Below, piece after piece: positions 24,103 to 33,236 of a stretch of 64,000 nt of DNA. The notes under the pieces are model-generated. The model did no database searches, had not been told where the DNA came from, and saw only the letters and a program-made list of their open reading frames with translations. The position numbers and the translations under genes are program-made. The stretch is from Hydrogenophaga sp. IBVHS1 (GTDB lineage Bacteria; Pseudomonadota; Gammaproteobacteria; Burkholderiales; Burkholderiaceae_C): contig NZ_NFUU01000001.1 of the NCBI RefSeq assembly GCF_002127265.1, positions 930,001 through 994,000 on the forward strand, read 5' to 3'. Within the stretch, counting starts at the first letter, position 1. The number at the start of each line of letters is the position of its first letter.

Positions 24103-25422
24103 ATGCTTTCCCGTGAAGACAACGAACTGCTCGTGCGCGTGGGCGCCGACGCGCCCATGGGCAAACTCATGCGCCTGTACTGGCTGCCTTTCCTGCCGTC
24201 GACCGACCTGGAGGTGAACGGCCAGCCGGTGCGCGTGCGCCTGCTTGGTGAAGACCTGCTGGCGTTTCGCGACAGCGAAGGCCGCATTGGTCTGGTGGAC
24301 CACGCCTGCCCGCACCGCGGTGCCCCGCTGGTGTTCGGCCGCAACGAAGACTGCGGCCTGCGCTGCGTTTACCACGGCTGGAAATTCGACGTGAACGGCG
24401 AAGTGGTGGACATGCCGGCCGAACCGCCGGACAGCCGGCTCAAGGCCAAGACACGCATCAAGAACTACCCCTGCCAGGAGCGCAACGGCGTGGTCTGGGC
24501 CTACATGGGGCCGGATCGCGAATCGCCCCCGCCGCTGCCTTCGCTCGAATGGAACATGGTGCCGGAGGAAAACGTGCATGTGAGCTTTCGCGTGCAGGAA
24601 TGCAACTGGCTGCAGGCGGTGGAAGGCGAGATCGACTCGGCCCACGCCGCCATCCTGCATGGCCGCATTGATTCGCAAGGCGCCATCAACGACTGGGTGG
24701 CCAAGAAGGACCTGCGCCCGGTGTTCGAGTGCCATCGCGGTGAGCAGGGCATGAGCATTGCCTCGCGCCGCGTGCTCGATGAAGACACCTGGTACTGGCG
24801 CGTCAACCAGTTCCTGTTGCCGTTCTACACACTGGTGCCACCCCAGTCCAAGTACCCCGAACTCAGCGGCCATGCCTGGGTGCCACTGGACGACGAGAAC
24901 ACGCTGTGCATCATGTTCTCGTACCACCCTTCTCAGCCGCTGTACGAGAAGACACGCAAGCTGTTCGAGGACGGACACGCCGGCCGAGAGACCGGCCACG
25001 CCAGCACGCAGGCTTTCGCTCCGCGCCCGGTGAGCGTGCCGTTTGCCAAGTACTGGACCAAGTTCAATCTCGAAACCGGTTTCCAGTTCAACTACGACGC
25101 GCAGACCAAGACCTGGTTCTCTGGCCTGCCGGGCCTCTGGGTGCAGGACGCCGCCTGCCAGTCGGGCGTGGCACCCATCTACGATCGAAGCCAGGAACAT
25201 CTGGGCATCAGCGACACTGGCATCGCCATGACGCGGCGCCAGTTGCTCGAAACCGTGCGCAACCTGGAGCAGCGACAGCAGCGCCCGCCCCGCTACGACG
25301 ATCCCGATCTCTTCATGGTGCGGGCTGTATCGCTCACCCTGCCGGCCAAGGCCTCGTGGCAGGAAGAGGGCGCCGAACACATGCGAGCACGGCTCGGCGC
25401 CGATTTCGGCTACGCACCCTGA
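24103..25422 (+). CDS. Rieske non-heme iron oxygenase, alpha subunit (VanA/phthalate type)
   Basis: A 439-residue oxygenase. The Rieske [2Fe-2S] ligands are Cys69-x-His71 (CPH) and Cys88-x2-His91 (CVYH) near the N-terminus. The mononuclear iron site is suggested by EIDSAHAAILHG, the D/H-x4-H pattern of this class. The size and lack of a beta subunit place it with phthalate/vanillate-type one-component oxygenases. It would hydroxylate a ring or remove an O-alkyl group, using electrons from the reductase encoded ten bases downstream. Confidence 0.94.
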   Translation: MLSREDNELLVRVGADAPMGKLMRLYWLPFLPSTDLEVNGQPVRVRLLGEDLLAFRDSEGRIGLVDHACPHRGAPLVFGRNEDCGLRCVYHGWKFDVNGEVVDMPAEPPDSRLKAKTRIKNYPCQERNGVVWAYMGPDRESPPPLPSLEWNMVPEENVHVSFRVQECNWLQAVEGEIDSAHAAILHGRIDSQGAINDWVAKKDLRPVFECHRGEQGMSIASRRVLDEDTWYWRVNQFLLPFYTLVPPQSKYPELSGHAWVPLDDENTLCIMFSYHPSQPLYEKTRKLFEDGHAGRETGHASTQAFAPRPVSVPFAKYWTKFNLETGFQFNYDAQTKTWFSGLPGLWVQDAACQSGVAPIYDRSQEHLGISDTGIAMTRRQLLETVRNLEQRQQRPPRYDDPDLFMVRAVSLTLPAKASWQEEGAEHMRARLGADFGYAP

Positions 25423-25431
25423 GCCCACTGC

Positions 25432-26388
25432 ATGCCTGATGCGACCTTGAAGTTGCGCCTGCGCCAGATCCGTCTGGAGGCGCAGGACGTTGTCTCGCTC
25501 GAACTGGTGGCCGCCGGTGGTGGGCCGCTGCCGGCCTTCACCGCCGGCGCCCACATCGACTTTCTGCTCCCCGGTGAAAAGGTGCGCAGCTACTCGCTGG
25601 TGAACGACCCGGCCGAGACGCACCGCTACGTGGTGGCCGTGCTGCGCGAACGCGAAGGCAAGGGCGGATCAACCTGGCTGCACGACCACCCGCGCGTGGG
25701 CGACGAACTGCTGGTGCGCGCTCCGGTCAACGACTTCCCGCTGGCACCTGATGCGCCAGAGTCGGTGCTCATTGGTGGCGGCATCGGCATCACGCCGCTG
25801 ATGTCGATGGTGCGGCAGCTCGAACGCGAAGGCCGGGCCTGGCGGCTGCACCTGGCGGCCCGCTCGCCGCAGCATGCCGCGTTTCTCGAAGAACTCCGCG
25901 CGCTCGACGCCGGCCGGGGCCGGGTCACCTTGCACTGCGGTGCCGAAGACCAGACCCGCATGGACCTGACCCAGGTGGTGGCCAGTGCCCCTGCCACGGC
26001 GCATTTTTACTGCTGCGGTCCGGCGCGCATGATCGACGCCTTTCTGGCGGCCTGTGCCCAGCGCCCCGCCACACAAGTGCACGTCGAACGCTTTGCCGCC
26101 GCCAGCGAAGCGGCTACCGCGGGTGGCTTCGAACTCGTGCTCCAGCGCAGTGGCCAGCGCATTGCGGTGGGCGCCGGTAGAACCATTCTGGATGCCTTGC
26201 TGGATCAGGGCGTTCAGGTGCAGTACGCCTGCAGCGCCGGCGTGTGCGGCACCTGCATGACCGGGGTGATAGACGGTGAGCCAGACCACCGCGACGAATA
26301 CCTCACCGATGAGGAGCGCGCCGCGAACCGCCACATCATGATCTGCTGCTCCGGCTCGAAGTCGCCGACGCTGGTGCTCGACCTGTAG
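25432..26388 (+). CDS. phthalate-type oxygenase reductase (FMN/[2Fe-2S])
   Basis: A 318-residue class IA reductase. An FMN-binding barrel with RSYSLVN lies at about residues 55-62. An NAD-binding lobe follows (IGGGIGITPLMSM, about 115-128), then a C-terminal plant-type ferredoxin domain with CSAGVCGTC and a last cysteine in MICCSGS. The domain order is that of VanB and phthalate dioxygenase reductase. It passes electrons from NADH to the Rieske oxygenase upstream and ends the operon that begins at 20978. Confidence 0.94.
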   Translation: MPDATLKLRLRQIRLEAQDVVSLELVAAGGGPLPAFTAGAHIDFLLPGEKVRSYSLVNDPAETHRYVVAVLREREGKGGSTWLHDHPRVGDELLVRAPVNDFPLAPDAPESVLIGGGIGITPLMSMVRQLEREGRAWRLHLAARSPQHAAFLEELRALDAGRGRVTLHCGAEDQTRMDLTQVVASAPATAHFYCCGPARMIDAFLAACAQRPATQVHVERFAAASEAATAGGFELVLQRSGQRIAVGAGRTILDALLDQGVQVQYACSAGVCGTCMTGVIDGEPDHRDEYLTDEERAANRHIMICCSGSKSPTLVLDL

Positions 26389-26392
26389 CGGT

Positions 26393-26497
26393 TCAGGGAG
26401 CTTTCGGGCGCACGCCCAGCGACAGCAGCTCGTGGGCATCGACGATGGCCATGGCCACGTCTTCCATCGTCGTTCGCTTGCTCATGGCCTGAGTCAT
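26393..26497 (-). pseudogene. 34-codon mini-ORF with ribosome site, likely a truncated gene start
   Basis: On the reverse strand an ATG at 26497 is preceded by GGAGGG (26505-26510) and reads 34 codons (MTQAMSKRTTMEDVAMA, ending VRPKAP) to a stop five bases past the end of the reductase gene. The good ribosome site suggests a real translation start, but the product is too short to assign. It could be a small protein or the remnant of a longer gene lost when the acyltransferase region joined. A 16-base palindrome lies upstream. Confidence 0.35.
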
Positions 26498-26553
26498 GGC
26501 CGTCCCTCCAGCGCTGGTTCCCGCTGGCCGATCCTTCAATCTCGATTCGAGTT

Positions 26554-26569
26554 CGTTCGGGCCCGAACG
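26554..26569. promoter_or_regulatory. 16-base perfect palindrome
   Basis: CGTTCGGGCCCGAACG is a perfect inverted repeat about 57 bases upstream of the mini-ORF start and about 90 bases upstream of the acyltransferase start. It looks like an operator, but its regulator is not identified. The rest of the 26498-26657 gap holds AAGGAGG at 26615-26621 and nothing else I can assign. Confidence 0.4.
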
Positions 26570-26657
26570 CCCTGCATTTTCGGGGGTGTACCTAGACTCG
26601 CCGCTGCCATCCGCAAGGAGGTGTTGACCAGAACTTCCATTGCGAGGCGGGACAGAG

Positions 26658-28658
26658 TTGAAGTACAGACGGGAGATTGACGGGCTGCGAGCCCTGGCCG
26701 TGGTGCCTGTGGTGCTGTTCCACGCGGGTATCGGCGGATTCTCGGGCGGGTTCGTCGGGGTCGACGTCTTCTTTGTCATCAGCGGCTACCTGATCACGGG
26801 GATCATTCTCGATGCGATGGCGCAAGGCAAATTTTCATTTGCGGCGTTTTACGAGCGTCGGGCACGCAGAATCCTGCCGGCCTTGTTCGTGGTGGTTGCA
26901 GCCACCCTGATCCTCTCTTGCGTGGTGCTGCTTCCCGAAGATCTCAAGGCCTTCTCGAAGAGCCTGCTGGCGGTGATGCTGTTTGCGTCCAACCACCTGT
27001 TCTGGAGCGAGAGCGGTTATTTCCAGGCCAATGCCGAGTTGTTGCCCTTGCTGCACACCTGGAGCCTCGCCGCTGAGGAGCAGTACTACCTGGTCTTTCC
27101 CGTCGTTGCGGTGTTTCTCTTTCGGCGAGGCATACGGACGCTGACCGCTGCACTTGTCGTGGTGGCCGTTCTGAGCTTTGTACTGGCCGAGTGGGGCTCC
27201 AGGGCACATCCCGATGCGGCTTTCTACCTGCTCCCGTTCAGGGCCTGGGAGCTGATGATCGGTGCGCTGGCCGCTGTCTATCTTCGATCGAAGTCACCGA
27301 TGGCAGGACCTGCGCTTGCCAGCTTTCTGGCCGCGGTCGGCTTGGCCCTGCTTGTGCTGAGCATCCCTGGATTCGACCGCGCCCTGCCATGGCCAGGTGT
27401 GTACGCACTGGTTCCCGTTCTGGGGACCGGCCTGATCATTCTGTTCGCGCAGCCTCACAACCTGGTGGGCCGATGGCTGGGTTCCTCCGTGCTGGTTGGC
27501 GTTGGTCTGGTGAGCTACAGCGCCTATCTGTGGCACCAGCCACTCTTTGCTCTTGCGAGGCAAGCATCTGTCGACGAACCGACCATGCCCTTCTATGTGT
27601 TGTTGTGCGCGGTGACCTTTGTGCTGGCGGGGCTGACCTGGCGGTTTGTGGAGCAGCCGTTCAGAAAGTCGAGCAGGTTTTCACGGCGTTTCATCTTCCT
27701 GGGTGCGCTGGCCATCGCATTGCTGTTTGCCGGCATCGCCGCCTTGCTTTATGCGAACAAGGGCTATCCCGGTCGCATTGAAAACCACGCCAGAGTGGCT
27801 GACCTGTTCAGGTGGCAGGGCCTGGCCAGTCCGTGTGGCAAACAGTTGGCAGTCGCTGCCGAAATTGAAGCGCAATGCCGGCTGCCTGAAGGTGTGCATC
27901 CCGGCGAGGTGGATACGGTGCTTTTCGGCGACAGCCATGCGGATGCCTTTCTCCCTGCGTTGGTCTCCCTCTACGGTGAGCGTGAAACCTCGCATGCCTA
28001 CATCGGCATGGGCGGCTGCCTTCCCTTGCTGGGGGTGGATGTGAAATCGGGCATATGGCCCGTAGATGTCTGCCGATCGCTCGCGCAGGCGCAGTACACC
28101 TATGCGAGCCAGGTCAGGCCCCGAAATCTGTTGCTGGTGGCCCGGTGGGGCATGTACACCGATGGCGAGACCACGTCACGCTCGGCTCGACGGTACTACC
28201 TGGTGGAAAACGATGCCGACCCGCTTTCGCGCGAGCACTCGAAGGCGGTGTTTGTGCGGGGGATCGAGCGCACCGTGCGGGCCTATCAAGCGTTGGGCAC
28301 ACGGGTCTTTCTGATGGAGCAGGTGCCTCAGCAGATCACGGAGCCCAGGAAGGTGTTCCACAAGCTCAACCAGGCCGGTCTCTGGGGCGACCCAGCTGCC
28401 GAAGCGGTGATTCAGCGCAACGCTTCGCCCATCTCGCAGCACCATGCGCAACAGACCCGTGTGCGTAAACTGCTGAACAGATTGCCGCACATCGAAGGCT
28501 TCCGAGTCCTGAATCCGGAGGAGCTTTTTTGCTCAGCGGGACAATGTGTCATGGGCGACAAGGGTGGCCCCTGGTACCTCGACCGGGACCACCTCAACAT
28601 CCGGGGTGCGGAGAGAGCTGCCCCCTGGCTGGGCCGGCAGATTCAGGGCCCCGGCTGA
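26658..28658 (+). CDS. acyltransferase 3 (OafA/YrhL) with C-terminal SGNH domain
   Basis: A 666-residue membrane protein. The N-terminal 360 residues form the acyltransferase-3 bundle of about ten helices, starting KYRREIDGLRALAVVPVVLFH with the catalytic-type RxxR and FxH motifs and GVDVFFVISGYL. Residues after about 400 are an SGNH hydrolase-like domain (LFGDSHADAF with the Ser; DRDHLNIRGAE with the Asp/His pair). These proteins O-acetylate surface polysaccharides such as O-antigen. The start is TTG at 26658, fitting the family's N-terminus; a TTG at 26640 would add six residues. It may modify the glycan built by the locus at 33-41 kb. Confidence 0.9.
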   Translation: MKYRREIDGLRALAVVPVVLFHAGIGGFSGGFVGVDVFFVISGYLITGIILDAMAQGKFSFAAFYERRARRILPALFVVVAATLILSCVVLLPEDLKAFSKSLLAVMLFASNHLFWSESGYFQANAELLPLLHTWSLAAEEQYYLVFPVVAVFLFRRGIRTLTAALVVVAVLSFVLAEWGSRAHPDAAFYLLPFRAWELMIGALAAVYLRSKSPMAGPALASFLAAVGLALLVLSIPGFDRALPWPGVYALVPVLGTGLIILFAQPHNLVGRWLGSSVLVGVGLVSYSAYLWHQPLFALARQASVDEPTMPFYVLLCAVTFVLAGLTWRFVEQPFRKSSRFSRRFIFLGALAIALLFAGIAALLYANKGYPGRIENHARVADLFRWQGLASPCGKQLAVAAEIEAQCRLPEGVHPGEVDTVLFGDSHADAFLPALVSLYGERETSHAYIGMGGCLPLLGVDVKSGIWPVDVCRSLAQAQYTYASQVRPRNLLLVARWGMYTDGETTSRSARRYYLVENDADPLSREHSKAVFVRGIERTVRAYQALGTRVFLMEQVPQQITEPRKVFHKLNQAGLWGDPAAEAVIQRNASPISQHHAQQTRVRKLLNRLPHIEGFRVLNPEELFCSAGQCVMGDKGGPWYLDRDHLNIRGAERAAPWLGRQIQGPG

Positions 28659-28669
28659 CCGAGCCCGCG

Positions 28670-29569
28670 TCATCGGGCGCGGCTCAACCACCCCAGACGC
28701 ACCAACCCCGTCGACAACGCAGTGCCGCAAAGAATCACCACGCCACAGCCGATCATGAGCGGCGTGATGGCTTCGCCCAGAAGCACTGCGCCGTAGATCA
28801 GCGCGAACACCGGAATGAGAAACGTGACGGTGAGCGCACGTGCCGGGCCCGCCTGTTCGATCAGGCGGAAGTAGAGGATGTAGGCCACGCCGGTGCAGAG
28901 CACGCCGAGCGCCACGATGGCGGCCCACGCCGTGGTGCCGGGGTTGCTGGCGGGCCAGAGCCACAGCGCGGGCAACGCCAGGCCGCACACCGCGCCGAGC
29001 TGGCTGCCCGTGGCCGTGACCATGGACGGCAGGCCACCCAGGTAGCGCTTGGTGAAGCTGGCGGCAATGCCGTAGCACAGCGTGGCCAGCAGGCAGGCCA
29101 GCACGGCCCATGCGGGCGCAATGCCGGAGACGGCATCGGGCTTGAAGCTGGCTTTGCCGCTGGTGAGCGCCACGATGCCGGCAAAGCCGATCGCCAGGCC
29201 CAGGATGCGCGAGCCGTTGGGTCTGTCCTTCAGCCAGAGCCAGGCCACAAGGGCGCCAAACAGCGGCACGGTGGCGTTCAGGATGGCGGAGAGGCCGGTG
29301 GTGATGGCCAGCAGCGCGAATGAAAAGCACGCGAAGGGAATGGCCGAGTTCAGCAGACCCACCAGGAACAGCGCCTTCCAGTGCTGCAACAGAATGCGGC
29401 CCTCGCGTTTCCACAGGAGGATGGGCAGCAGGAAGGCCGCCGCCACCGAGACGCGCACGAAGGCGGTGGGCAGAGCCCCGAAGTCCACCACTGAGAGGCG
29501 CATGAACAGAAAAGAGGCGCCCCAGATGGCACCGAGCAGGACGAATTCGACAATGAGGGCAGGGTTCAT
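28670..29569 (-). CDS. EamA/DMT family transporter
   Basis: A 299-residue membrane protein with ten predicted helices in two EamA repeats; the first begins LLGAIWGASFLFMRL and the second LLATLCYGIAASFTKRYL. The family exports amino acids and metabolites. The ATG at 29569 is used; a TTG eleven codons upstream is possible. It converges on the acyltransferase gene with an 11-base gap. Confidence 0.9.
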   Translation of the reverse strand: MNPALIVEFVLLGAIWGASFLFMRLSVVDFGALPTAFVRVSVAAAFLLPILLWKREGRILLQHWKALFLVGLLNSAIPFACFSFALLAITTGLSAILNATVPLFGALVAWLWLKDRPNGSRILGLAIGFAGIVALTSGKASFKPDAVSGIAPAWAVLACLLATLCYGIAASFTKRYLGGLPSMVTATGSQLGAVCGLALPALWLWPASNPGTTAWAAIVALGVLCTGVAYILYFRLIEQAGPARALTVTFLIPVFALIYGAVLLGEAITPLMIGCGVVILCGTALSTGLVRLGWLSRAR

Positions 29570-29650
29570 GGGGGGAAGTATGCCGATGGCGATGGGTCGC
29601 AAGCCACGCCATTGATGATGCTTGGCGCACCGATTGATGCGTTCATGGGT

Positions 29651-30151
29651 TCAGTGCAGTGCAGCGCCTTCCAGCGCCAGCAGGGCGGTCTTGCGGTCCA
29701 GCCCACCCGCATAGCCGGTGAGCGAGCCGTTGGCGCCGATCACGCGGTGGCAGGGCACGACGATGCTCACCGGATTGCGCCCCACGGCAGACCCCACGGC
29801 GCGCACGGCGGCAGGGTGGCCGATGCGTGCGCTCAGCGCGCCATAGCTGGTGGTGCCGCCCGGCGCGATCTCCAGCAAGGCCTGCCACACGCGCTGCTGA
29901 AAAGCGGTGCCACCGCCCAGGTCGAGCGTCAGGTCGAACGCCTTGCACTTGCCCGCGAAGTAGGCAGCCAGCTGCACAGCCGCCTGCTGCAGCACCGGCA
30001 CATCGTCCGCGCGCTGCCAGGCAGAGGTGTCCGGCCCATGGCGCTGGCCTTCAAACCAGACGCCGCTGAGGCCTCGTGGCGTGGCCGCCAGCACCATGGC
30101 GCCCAGGGGTCCTTGCCATTCGGTGAATACCGTAGTGGGATCGTGCTTCAT
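29651..30151 (-). CDS. ogt: methylated-DNA--protein-cysteine methyltransferase
   Basis: A 166-residue O6-alkylguanine-DNA alkyltransferase with the active-site motif PCHRVIGANG (acceptor Cys in PCHR) and the helix-turn-helix segment TSYGALSARIG. It repairs O6-methylguanine by transferring the methyl to its cysteine in a suicide reaction. The ATG at 30151 overlaps the upstream Ada/AlkA stop (ATGA), so it is the second gene of a two-gene alkylation-repair operon. An in-frame start further upstream (30235) would lie inside that gene and is rejected. Confidence 0.95.
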   Translation of the reverse strand: MKHDPTTVFTEWQGPLGAMVLAATPRGLSGVWFEGQRHGPDTSAWQRADDVPVLQQAAVQLAAYFAGKCKAFDLTLDLGGGTAFQQRVWQALLEIAPGGTTSYGALSARIGHPAAVRAVGSAVGRNPVSIVVPCHRVIGANGSLTGYAGGLDRKTALLALEGAALH

Positions 30152-31701
30152 GTTGGCGTTCCTTTCGATTCGGTGGAGGGGGCGACACCAGCCGCCCATG
30201 CGCGGATCACTGCGTAGCTGCGCCAGGGTTTCCACACGGTGGATGCGGCCTCGGCCAGGCGTGCGGCCTGTTTGTGGTGCTGCACGCCCATCACCTTTTG
30301 CAGGGCCACGTCGCCAGCGGGAAACGCATCGGGCCAGCGCAGCGCGCGCATGGCGATGTACTGCGCCGTCCAGTCGCCAATGCCCGGGAGTTCCTTGAGC
30401 GCGGCAATGGTGGCGGGCACGTCGGCGCTGCCGTGCAGTTGCAGGCGCTGGCCAGCCACGGCCTGCGCGAGCGAGACGATGGCCGCCTGGCGCTGCTTCA
30501 CGATGCCGAGCTGGCCCAGTGCGTCGCCGCCAGCCTGGGCCAGCACTTCGTGTGCGGGGAACAGGCGCGTGAGTTCGAGAAACGGGGTGTCGATCGCTTC
30601 GCCGAAGCGGTCCACCAGGCGCTGCGACAGCGTGCGGGCGGCGGCCACGGTGATCTGCTGGCCCAGCACGGCCCGCACCGCCAGTTCGAATCCATCCACC
30701 GCCCCCGGCACGCGCAGGCCGTCGCCTTCTGGAAAGGCGCCGTGCAGCACGGCATTGATCGCAGCGGGATCGGCGTCCAGGTCGAGCGCGGCGCGCACGC
30801 GGTGAATCACCTGGGGCAGCGCTTCGCGCAAAGAATCGCTCACGCGCAATACCACCTGGCAGCGCGCTTCATCGAAATCCACCAGCAACCAGCCCGCATG
30901 CACCGATCCGGTGGCAGCCGGAAGCCGGCAGGTCTGGCCCAGTTGCAGGGGCGCACCCGCTTCGGCGCGCACGAATCCGGTACCGGTGATGAGGCGCTGG
31001 CGAAGGAAAGCGAGCAGGGCGTGGACGTCGTACGGCGGTCGGTAGCCCAGACGCACAGAGGTGCCCTGGCCGGTGTCCGAGCCTTTTCGGGTGGGTGCTT
31101 GCCGGCGCAGTTGCGTGGGGTTGAGCCGGTAGTGGCCGAGAAAGGCGGCGTTGAATCGGCGCACGCTGGCGAAGCCGCTCGCCATCGCCACTTGCGTCAC
31201 GGGCAGGTCGGTGTCGGCCAGCAGCTGCTTGGCCGTGAGCAGCTTGCGCGTCTGCAGGTACTGCAGTGGCGAGACACCCAGGTGTTCTTCGAACACGCGG
31301 CGCAGGTGGCGGTCGCTCACACCCAGCCGGTTCGCCAGGCGCTCGCTCATGGCGGCAGACACATCCGGGTCGGCCCAGTTGAGCGGATCATCCAGCCAGC
31401 GCGTGGCCTGCTGCACCAGGATGGTGGAAGCGTCTTCGGTGGACCAGTGCCGTTCCAGCGGCGCCAGTTCGGGCCGGCAGCGCAGGCACGGCCTGAAACC
31501 GGCGCGCTCAGCCTGCGCTGCGTGCTCAAAAAAGCGGCAGTTCTCGCGGCGGGGCGTGCGCACACGGCACACCGGGCGGCAGTAAATGCCGGTGGAGGTG
31601 ACGGCGGTGAAGAAGCGGCCGTCAAAGCGCGCGTCGTGCGCGCAAAGGGCGCGGTAGCAGGCGTCGTCGTCGATGGTGGCGGGGGGCAGCATGGGTGCCA
31701 T
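30148..31701 (-). CDS. Ada zinc domain / AraC / AlkA DNA-3-methyladenine glycosylase fusion
   Basis: A 517-residue fusion. Residues 10-85 are the Ada methylphosphotriester domain, with zinc and acceptor cysteines in YCRPVCRVRTPRRENC and CLRCRPE. Residues 95-200 carry two AraC-type helix-turn-helices (SDRHLRRVFEEHLGVSP). Residues 230-510 are an AlkA-type glycosylase with the HhH-GPD motif LKELPGIGDWTAQYIAMRAL and its catalytic Asp in FPAGD. Thus one protein senses methylated phosphates, regulates transcription and excises alkylated bases. The ATG at 31701 gives a start just before the Ada domain; 31692 is equally possible. Its operon partner is ogt. Confidence 0.94.
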   Translation of the reverse strand: MAPMLPPATIDDDACYRALCAHDARFDGRFFTAVTSTGIYCRPVCRVRTPRRENCRFFEHAAQAERAGFRPCLRCRPELAPLERHWSTEDASTILVQQATRWLDDPLNWADPDVSAAMSERLANRLGVSDRHLRRVFEEHLGVSPLQYLQTRKLLTAKQLLADTDLPVTQVAMASGFASVRRFNAAFLGHYRLNPTQLRRQAPTRKGSDTGQGTSVRLGYRPPYDVHALLAFLRQRLITGTGFVRAEAGAPLQLGQTCRLPAATGSVHAGWLLVDFDEARCQVVLRVSDSLREALPQVIHRVRAALDLDADPAAINAVLHGAFPEGDGLRVPGAVDGFELAVRAVLGQQITVAAARTLSQRLVDRFGEAIDTPFLELTRLFPAHEVLAQAGGDALGQLGIVKQRQAAIVSLAQAVAGQRLQLHGSADVPATIAALKELPGIGDWTAQYIAMRALRWPDAFPAGDVALQKVMGVQHHKQAARLAEAASTVWKPWRSYAVIRAWAAGVAPSTESKGTPT

Positions 31702-31808
31702 GTTAGGCGCTGGGCGACGATTCAACTGGCCGTTTCCGGACATATGCCTCACCAGGCCGGAGATACCCCCTTCTACAATGTTTTTTTTACGTTCATCAGG
31801 GATCATTC

Positions 31809-33191
31809 ATGCAAGTTGCAGCGTCCATCTTCAAGGCCTACGACATTCGCGGCGTCACGCCGACCGACCTGAACGAAGGCGTGGCCGAGGCCCTGGGTCT
31901 GGCCTTCGGCACGCAGGCGATGGCGCAGGGCGAGCGCGTCGTGGCGGTAGGGCGCGATGGGCGCCTGAGCGGGCCGGCGCTGTCGGCCGCGCTCATTCGT
32001 GGCCTGGTGGCCGCGGGTGTGGACGTGATCGACATCGGCATGGCCACCACGCCCCAGCTGTACTTTGCGGCCAGCACGCTGTGCACCAGCGGCATCCAGG
32101 TCACGGGCAGCCACAACCCGCGCGATTACAACGGCTTCAAGATGGTGCTCGGTGGCCGGGCCATCTACGGCGAAGACATTCAGGCGCTGCGCCGCACGAT
32201 GGAGGGCGAGACCCACCAACGCCAGGACGGCGGGCGCGTGCGGCTCATCAACGTGTCGGCGGCTTACCAGGCGCGCATCGTGGGCGACGTGAAGTTGGCG
32301 CGGCCGATGAAGCTGGTGGTCGACTGTGGCAACGGTGTGGCTGGCGCTTCGGCTCCGGCGATCTTCCGCGCGCTGGGCTGCGAGGTGATCGAGCTGTTCA
32401 GCGAGGTGGACGGCAACTTTCCCAACCACCACCCGGACCCGAGCAAGCCAGAGAACCTGCAGGACGTGATCCGCACGCTGCGCGAGACGGACGCCGAACT
32501 CGGTCTAGCCTTCGACGGCGACGGCGACCGCCTGGGCATCGTCACCAAGGACGGCGCCACCATCTACCCGGACCGGCAGATGATTCTGTTTTCGCAGGAC
32601 GTGCTGTCGCGTGTGCCGGGCGGCGACATCGTGTTCGATGTGAAGTGCTCGCAGCGCCTGGCCCCGGCCATCGAAGCGGCCGGCGGCGTGGCGCACATCT
32701 ACAAGACCGGCCACTCGCTGATCAAGGCGCGCATGAAGGAGCTGAACAGTCCGCTCGGCGGCGAAATGAGCGGCCACATTTTCTTCAAGGAGCGCTGGTA
32801 CGGTTTCGACGACGGCACGTATGCGGGCGCACGCCTGCTGGAAATTCTGAGCCGCAGTGCCGATGCCAGCGCGGTGCTCAATGCCCTGCCCACCAGCTTC
32901 AGCACGCCAGAGCTCAACGTGGCCTGCGCCGAGGGCGAACCCCATGCGGTGGTGGAAAAACTGGTGGCGCTGGCGAAGTTCGACGCGCCGGCCAAGGTGT
33001 CCACCATCGACGGCGTGCGGGTCGACTGGCCCGATGGCTTTGGCCTCGTTCGCGCTTCCAACACCACGCCGGTGCTGGTGCTGCGTTTCGAGGGGCACAC
33101 GCCGGAGGCCTTGCATCGCATCGAGGCGGCCATGTTGACCTTGTTGCGTCTGGGCAAGCCTGATGCGGTGGTGGGTGCGAGCGCGCACTGA
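31809..33191 (+). CDS. phosphomannomutase/phosphoglucomutase
   Basis: A 460-residue alpha-D-phosphohexomutase of the AlgC type. The phosphoserine loop is TGSHNPRDYNGFK (about residues 98-110), the magnesium loop AFDGDGDRLGIV, the sugar-binding loop GGEMSGHIFF, and the C-terminal phosphate loop RASNTTPVLVLRFEG. It interconverts 1- and 6-phosphates of mannose or glucose for polysaccharide and LPS precursors, which fits the adjoining glycan locus. A -10-like TACAAT lies at 31774-31779. Confidence 0.94.
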   Translation: MQVAASIFKAYDIRGVTPTDLNEGVAEALGLAFGTQAMAQGERVVAVGRDGRLSGPALSAALIRGLVAAGVDVIDIGMATTPQLYFAASTLCTSGIQVTGSHNPRDYNGFKMVLGGRAIYGEDIQALRRTMEGETHQRQDGGRVRLINVSAAYQARIVGDVKLARPMKLVVDCGNGVAGASAPAIFRALGCEVIELFSEVDGNFPNHHPDPSKPENLQDVIRTLRETDAELGLAFDGDGDRLGIVTKDGATIYPDRQMILFSQDVLSRVPGGDIVFDVKCSQRLAPAIEAAGGVAHIYKTGHSLIKARMKELNSPLGGEMSGHIFFKERWYGFDDGTYAGARLLEILSRSADASAVLNALPTSFSTPELNVACAEGEPHAVVEKLVALAKFDAPAKVSTIDGVRVDWPDGFGLVRASNTTPVLVLRFEGHTPEALHRIEAAMLTLLRLGKPDAVVGASAH

Positions 33192-33236
33192 TTTCTTGCC
33201 CTGACCGCCCACCCTTGCCAGCAAGGAAGCGAGAAA

